Assembly (NCBI GenBank): GCA_964581165.1
Contig: CAZOMM010000037.1
Coordinates: 1-19,104, forward strand
Source: CAZPAN01 sp964581165
GTDB taxonomy: Bacteria > Actinomycetota > Coriobacteriia > Coriobacteriales > CADBOM01
DNA: 19,104 bases
Direction of reading: 5' to 3'
Position numbers and translations under genes: made by a program. Position 1 is the stretch's first letter, and every line of letters begins with the position of its first letter. The notes under the pieces were generated by a model. It worked only from the letters and a program-made list of their open reading frames with translations. It did no database searches and had not been told where the DNA came from. Of this stretch, positions 14,660 to 19,104 are shown piece after piece.

Positions 14660-15139
14660 TTGCAAGAGCAAGAAAATATCCGCAAAGATCTAGATTTGGA
14701 CTGGTCGTCAGATCTTGGTTTTGTCATCAAAAAAATTAACGAAGTTCTGTATAAAAACGGAAATGCAAATATGAAGGCGCTTGGGGTCACCATGTCTCAA
14801 GCTCAATTTTTGTTGTACTTGCAATGGATAGAGAATCAAAAAGTAGGTTACAAGGATCTAGAGAGGCATTTCGGGGTATCTCAAGCCACTGTTGCTGGCA
14901 TTGTGGCCAGATTGCTCGAAAAGGGCATGGTCGAAACTCAGGTAGATCCAGATGATGCTCGAGCCAAGCAGGTTGTTTTGTCCGAAAAAGGCAAGAAAAC
15001 CTGTGAGGCAGCTAGGGTTGGAATGCTCGAGATGGAGAAGGTGATGGTGAGTGGCTTAAGCGATTCTGAGCACAAAGAATTACTTTCGTTGCTTTGGAAG
15101 GTTTATCACAACATTGTGAAAGTTGGTGAATCATGCTAA
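14660..15139 (+). CDS. MarR-family transcriptional regulator
   Basis: A winged-helix regulator of about 159 residues. The recognition-helix region reads FGVSQATVAGIVARLLEKGMVE and the wing DPDDARAKQVVLSEKG, both typical of MarR proteins, which bind DNA as dimers and usually release it on ligand binding. I chose the TTG at 14660 because ggagg (14646-14650) ends nine bases before it; the in-frame GTGs at 14651 and 14654 lie too close to that site. It overlaps the next gene by seven bases (ATGCTAA), so the two are probably translationally coupled. As first gene of the operon it probably regulates the exporter and itself, perhaps through the 20-bp repeats upstream. Confidence 0.88.
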   Translation: MQEQENIRKDLDLDWSSDLGFVIKKINEVLYKNGNANMKALGVTMSQAQFLLYLQWIENQKVGYKDLERHFGVSQATVAGIVARLLEKGMVETQVDPDDARAKQVVLSEKGKKTCEAARVGMLEMEKVMVSGLSDSEHKELLSLLWKVYHNIVKVGESC

Positions 15140-16923
15140 GAAAGCTTCTTAGCCACATAGGAAGGTACAAAGTAGCAACAATACTCACACCAATCTTTAC
15201 AGCAGGCGAGGTTGTGATGGAAGTTTTAATTCCTCTGGTAATTGCTGTATTGATTGATAAGGGCATCAACGCTCAAAGTATGGATAGCATCCTCTTTTAT
15301 GGTGTGTTGATGATAGTGCTTGCTTTTGTCAGTTTGGCATGCGGTGCCCTTGCTGCTAAGTACTCTTCGTATGCGGCTACTGGATTTGGATGCAATCTAA
15401 GAGACGCAGAATTTGATGCAGTCCAAAAATTCTCGTTTGCAAACATTGATAAGTTCTCTACTGGTGGACTGATTACGAGGATGACCACCGATGTTACGAA
15501 CTTGCAAAATGCCTTCATGATGATTATCAGAATTGCGTTTAGAGCACCCCTAATGATGATTTTTGCAATCATCATGTCTCTAACGATCAATTTGAATCTA
15601 AGTATTGTCTTTTTGGTGGCATTAGTGTTTGTGGCAATTATCATTTTTGCCTTGATGTTTAAGGTTATGCCGATCTTTAAAGAAGTCTTTAATAAATACG
15701 ATGCCCTAAACGCAGATGTCCAAGAAAACATTAGAGGCATCAGGGTTGTTAAGGCCTATGTGCGCGAAGAACAAGAAAGCATGCGTTTTGAGAAGGCAGC
15801 TCGCAATCTATACAGACTTTTTGTTAAAGCCGAAGGTCTCCTAGCTTTTAATAACCCTGTGATGATGATTGGAGTCTTTGGTTCAATGCTTTCCATTTCG
15901 TGGTTGGGGGCTCAGTTCATCACTTATGGAGACCTAACCACAGGCGAGCTTACCTCTATGTTTAGCTACTTAATGCAAATCCTTATGTCGTTAATGATGC
16001 TCTCTATGGTCTTTGTAATGATTTCAATGAGTACAGCAAGTGCACGAAGGATCTGCGAAGTACTAGACGAAGTTCCCGATATTGCAAATCCGGCGGAACC
16101 TGTAACGGAGATTCCTGATGGCGGCATAATTTTTGACAATGTGAACTTTTCTTATCATGAGGATGCCGAAAAGCTTGTGCTCGAAAACATTAATCTTTCG
16201 ATTGCACCGGGTGAGACCATCGGAATTATTGGTGGAACAGGTTCTGGTAAGTCTTCGCTTGTAAATCTGATAAGTAGGCTTTATGACGTTGATAGCGGAT
16301 CGGTAAAGGTTGGCGGCGTAGATGTTCGCGATTACGACCTAGAGTCGCTTCGCGATGGCGTTTCTATGGTTTTGCAGAACAACGTTCTTTTTTCTGGAAC
16401 CATCTTGGAGAACCTCAGATGGGGTAAGGAAGATGCCACCGAAGAGGAGTGCGTTGAGGTTTGCAAGATCGCTTGTGCCGATGGCTTTATTCGAAGTTTT
16501 CCCAATGGCTATAACACTTATATTGAGCAGGGCGGTAGCAATGTATCGGGAGGTCAAAAGCAGCGCCTTTGCATAGCTAGATCTCTTCTTAAAAGTCCTA
16601 AGATTCTGGTGCTTGACGACTCTACCAGTGCCGTGGACACAGCTACAGATGCAAGCATTAGAGAGGGCTTTGCTACCAAGATTCCTAACACCACCAAGCT
16701 CATCATTTCGCAAAGAGTTAACAGTGTGCAAAACGCTGACAGAATCATCGTGTTAGATGACGGTCGCATTAGCGGCATTGGCACGCATGATGATCTCATT
16801 AAAGAAAATCAGATTTATCAGGAGATTTATGAGATGCAGACAAAGGGTGGAGGAGATTTTGATGCTCCCGAGCCTGATGTAGTTCCACAAGGAGATGTTC
16901 AGGAAGGAGGCGATGCTCAGTGA
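15133..16923 (+). CDS. ABC exporter half-transporter with degenerate ATP site
   Basis: The 596-residue protein has an N-terminal six-helix exporter membrane domain (about 1-310) and an ATPase with Walker A GGTGSGKSS (367-375), Q415, VSGGQ (471-475) and Walker B ILVLDD (491-496). The catalytic Glu after Walker B is Asp (D496), and the switch His is Gln (ISQR, Q527). In heterodimeric exporters such as TM287/288 or BmrCD, one subunit carries this kind of degenerate site, so this is probably the regulatory half paired with the next gene. Its C-terminus is an acidic Gly/Pro-rich tail. It overlaps the downstream gene by four bases (GTGA). Likely substrates are drugs or peptides, not determined here. 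Confidence 0.92.
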   Translation: MLRKLLSHIGRYKVATILTPIFTAGEVVMEVLIPLVIAVLIDKGINAQSMDSILFYGVLMIVLAFVSLACGALAAKYSSYAATGFGCNLRDAEFDAVQKFSFANIDKFSTGGLITRMTTDVTNLQNAFMMIIRIAFRAPLMMIFAIIMSLTINLNLSIVFLVALVFVAIIIFALMFKVMPIFKEVFNKYDALNADVQENIRGIRVVKAYVREEQESMRFEKAARNLYRLFVKAEGLLAFNNPVMMIGVFGSMLSISWLGAQFITYGDLTTGELTSMFSYLMQILMSLMMLSMVFVMISMSTASARRICEVLDEVPDIANPAEPVTEIPDGGIIFDNVNFSYHEDAEKLVLENINLSIAPGETIGIIGGTGSGKSSLVNLISRLYDVDSGSVKVGGVDVRDYDLESLRDGVSMVLQNNVLFSGTILENLRWGKEDATEEECVEVCKIACADGFIRSFPNGYNTYIEQGGSNVSGGQKQRLCIARSLLKSPKILVLDDSTSAVDTATDASIREGFATKIPNTTKLIISQRVNSVQNADRIIVLDDGRISGIGTHDDLIKENQIYQEIYEMQTKGGGDFDAPEPDVVPQGDVQEGGDAQ

Positions 16924-18839
16924 GCAGCAAGAATAAAAAAATCAATGAGGATCTCGGCGAGTCCAAGCCAAACGTAGACTTTAAGCGCCTTTCTTCTGTT
17001 TTGGGGCGTGTCCTTGGTGTGATGATACGCAATTACAAGTTCTCGTTGTTAGTTGTTGTAATTTGCATTTTGATAAGCGCTTTGTCTATTTTGGCAATGT
17101 CGCTGTTTATGCAGTCTCTTATAGACGACTATATAGTTCCACTTACCCAGCAGCAAAACCCTGATTTTTCGCCCCTTGCTCAGACTCTTTGCAATCTAGC
17201 TATGTTTTTGATTGCGGGTATTGTTTGTGCCTATGGTTATAACAGGATTATGGTCAATGTTAGCCAAGGAACTCTGCTAAAACTCAGGCTAGAACTCTTT
17301 AACAAGATGGAGACTCTTCCCATCTCCTACTTTGATACTAATGCTCACGGCGACATCATGTCGGTATACACAAACGATGTAGATACGCTACGTCAGTTGA
17401 TTTCGATGTCGCTTCCTCAGCTACTTAACTCCATGGTTAGCGTTTTAGTTACCTTTGTGTCGATGGTCGTTCTTGATATTCCTCTAACGATAATTTCGCT
17501 GGCGATGGTTGTGATTATGGTGATTGTTTCGACAAAACTTGCTTCTAAGTCGAGCAAGTACTTTGTCGATCAGCAGATGGATCTAGGTCGCGTCAACGGA
17601 TACGTCGAAGAGATGGTCGAAGGACAAAAGGTCATCAAGGTTTTTAATCACGAAGAAAAGGCTTTGGAGGGCTTTCGAAAAATAAACGATGAATTGAGAA
17701 ACAGTGCGTACAAGGCAAATATGTATGGAAGCTTGACCATGCCTGTTAATGCCAACCTAGGCAACATTAGCTATGTACTTTGTGCTGTAGTGGGTGCTGT
17801 AATTGCCATTTCTGGCTCGTGGGGTTTAACCCTTGGAACTTTGGTTGCTTTCTTGAGTCTAAACAGGAGTTTTACTCAGCCTATTACTCAGATAAGCCAG
17901 CAAGTGAACATGGTTGTTATGGCTATGGCCGGTGCTGCTAGGATCTTTGATCTTATGGATCAGAAGCCCGAGGAAGACGATGGACATATCACTCTTGTTT
18001 ACGCCAAAGAAAATGAGGATGGCACTCTAGGTGAGAGTCCTGTTAGAACAGATAATTGGGCTTGGAAGGATGCTTCTGACCCGAGTGATCCTAAACTGGT
18101 TCCCATGCAAGGCTCAATCAGATTTGAAAATGTACATTTTGGTTATGCCGAGAACAAGCAGGTGCTTTTTGACATCAGTCTTTTTGCTAAGCCTGGTCAA
18201 AAGATTGCTTTTGTTGGAGAAACTGGTGCTGGCAAAACTACCATTTCTAATCTGATTAATCGCTTCTATGACATTTGGGATGGCTCCATTACCTACGATG
18301 GAATTGATTTGCGTGAGATTTGTAAACCCGATCTAAGGCATAGTCTTGGAATGGTTTTGCAAGACACCAGATTATTTACTGCAACTGTGATGGACAATAT
18401 TCGATTTGGTAGGCTCGATGCCACAGACGAGGAATGTATTGCAGCAGCTGAGCTGGCTAATGCAGACAGTTTTATTAAGAGACTGCCCGAAGGCTATCAG
18501 ACCGTTATCGCAGGTAATGGCGCTGGACTTAGTCAGGGGCAAAAGCAGCTTCTCTCTATTGCTAGGGCTGCTGTTGCTGATCCTCCAGTTCTAATTTTGG
18601 ACGAGGCTACATCGTCTATTGATACAAGAACCGAGATTCTTGTTCAAAAGGGAATGGATGCTCTAATGGAGGGAAGAACAAGCTTTGTGATTGCCCATAG
18701 GCTCTCAACTGTTAGAGATTCCAATTGCATCATGGTTATGGATCACGGGCGTATCATAGAGCGTGGAACCCATGATGAGCTTATCGAACAGCAGGGCAAG
18801 TACTATCAGCTCTACACTGGCAACAAGATTGCTTCGTAG
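16920..18839 (+). CDS. ABC exporter half-transporter with canonical ATP site
   Basis: The 639-residue partner subunit has a charged N-terminal extension (about 35 residues), an exporter membrane domain to about 340 and an ATPase with Walker A GETGAGKTT (433-441), Q481, Walker B LILDEA (E562) and H593. Its signature is LSQGQ (537-541) rather than LSGGQ. This subunit supplies the catalytic Glu and His, while the canonical signature comes from the upstream subunit, as expected for a heterodimer with one working ATP site. About 50 residues rich in acidic and Trp residues (350-396) separate the two domains. It starts with GTG, preceded by aaggagg nine bases upstream inside the previous gene. A strong hairpin follows. 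Confidence 0.92.
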   Translation: MSSKNKKINEDLGESKPNVDFKRLSSVLGRVLGVMIRNYKFSLLVVVICILISALSILAMSLFMQSLIDDYIVPLTQQQNPDFSPLAQTLCNLAMFLIAGIVCAYGYNRIMVNVSQGTLLKLRLELFNKMETLPISYFDTNAHGDIMSVYTNDVDTLRQLISMSLPQLLNSMVSVLVTFVSMVVLDIPLTIISLAMVVIMVIVSTKLASKSSKYFVDQQMDLGRVNGYVEEMVEGQKVIKVFNHEEKALEGFRKINDELRNSAYKANMYGSLTMPVNANLGNISYVLCAVVGAVIAISGSWGLTLGTLVAFLSLNRSFTQPITQISQQVNMVVMAMAGAARIFDLMDQKPEEDDGHITLVYAKENEDGTLGESPVRTDNWAWKDASDPSDPKLVPMQGSIRFENVHFGYAENKQVLFDISLFAKPGQKIAFVGETGAGKTTISNLINRFYDIWDGSITYDGIDLREICKPDLRHSLGMVLQDTRLFTATVMDNIRFGRLDATDEECIAAAELANADSFIKRLPEGYQTVIAGNGAGLSQGQKQLLSIARAAVADPPVLILDEATSSIDTRTEILVQKGMDALMEGRTSFVIAHRLSTVRDSNCIMVMDHGRIIERGTHDELIEQQGKYYQLYTGNKIAS

Positions 18840-18884
18840 TTTGGGATTTAGGGCTTAGTTTTTAAGAAGCAAGAAGCTTAATAC

Positions 18885-18945
18885 GCACCCTAGGAATTGG
18901 CCTACAGTTTTTGTTTAGGCTAAACCTAGGGTGCATCTTTATTAT
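18885..18945 (+). terminator. Terminator of the exporter operon
   Basis: gcaccctagg (18885-18894) pairs perfectly with cctagggtgc (18925-18934). An inner gccta/taggc pair lies in the loop, and a T-rich stretch (atctttattattt) follows. It lies 45 bases after the ABC stop codon. Confidence 0.75.
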
Positions 18946-19004
18946 TTGACTTTTGTTTTAAACCATGTTGACACGATCACTGGAGGATGTGTAGCTGCAA
19001 AGAA

Positions 19005-19028
19005 AAAGGATCGCGATTGCGATCCTTT
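19005..19028 (-). terminator. Hairpin terminator, probably for the leftward gene at the right edge
   Basis: aaaggatcgc (19005-19014) pairs perfectly with gcgatccttt (19019-19028) around gatt. Read leftward the stem is followed by T residues (tttttcttt), which suits a minus-strand transcript. It may also back up the exporter operon terminator. Confidence 0.7.
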
Positions 19029-19065
19029 CCTGTTGGATATGCCTTTTCTTTCTCTCTAATAAAGT

Positions 19066-19104
19066 CTACTGACCTGGGGCCTTTGGAGCACCGGGAGCCT
19101 TGGG
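19066..19104 (-). CDS. C-terminal end of an unidentified leftward gene (partial)
   Basis: Read leftward from the window edge, one frame gives PKAPGAPKAPGQ and then a TAG stop at 19068-19066, 37 bases before the minus-strand hairpin. The tail is an imperfect hexapeptide repeat (PKAPGA), 18 bp at the DNA level. Low-complexity Pro/Ala/Lys/Gly tails occur in many proteins, so the gene cannot be named. The only support is the open frame, the repeat in phase with codons and the terminator after it. Confidence 0.4.
   Translation of the reverse strand, partial: PKAPGAPKAPGQ

Overview
This 19.1 kb stretch of a draft bacterial scaffold holds three 100-base runs of N (6115-6214, 10853-10952, 14461-14560), whose uniform length marks them as gaps of unknown size. 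Strong Shine-Dalgarno sites, moderate GC content by eye, butyrate-type fermentation genes, very large fused ABC transporters and the absence of respiratory genes suggest an anaerobic Gram-positive fermenter of the Clostridia or Coriobacteriia kind. This is inference, and no rRNA or tRNA is present to settle it.

Layout from left to right. Glutamate racemase murI (+) converges on a type-B carboxylesterase (-). A divergent, repeat-filled region leads to a 1068-residue ABC ATPase/permease fusion (+). That gene converges on a shikimate-kinase-like P-loop kinase (-) whose C-terminus is lost in the first gap. Divergent from the kinase is a fermentative cluster: CoA-acylating aldehyde dehydrogenase, phosphate butyryltransferase (ptb) and butyrate kinase (buk), all +. 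It converges, across the second gap, on a large enoate-reductase/old-yellow-enzyme flavoprotein with an Fe-S motif (-). Divergent from that is thiamine pyrophosphokinase thiN (+). After a terminator and a 20-bp repeat array that contains the third gap comes a tightly overlapping operon: a MarR-type regulator and the two halves of a heterodimeric ABC exporter. Two hairpins follow, then the last codons of a leftward gene.

How the genes could work together. The aldehyde dehydrogenase, Ptb and Buk share an acyl-CoA/acyl-phosphate node. Aldehyde could be oxidised to acyl-CoA and cashed in as ATP, or acyl-CoA could be split between acid plus ATP and aldehyde. The flavoprotein could feed this node with a reduced enoate. 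The MarR/ABC/ABC operon looks like a regulated multidrug or peptide exporter with one degenerate and one canonical ATP site.

The least expected signals are in non-coding DNA. Almost every intergenic space carries its own short tandem repeat (9-23 bp units, unrelated sequences), two of which duplicate a stop codon. A 77-bp element with two shared hairpins lies downstream of both buk and thiN (about 69% identical without gaps by hand count). A motif of about 19 bases is shared by two divergent promoter regions. I saw no CRISPR array, transposase, phage gene or recognised defence system.
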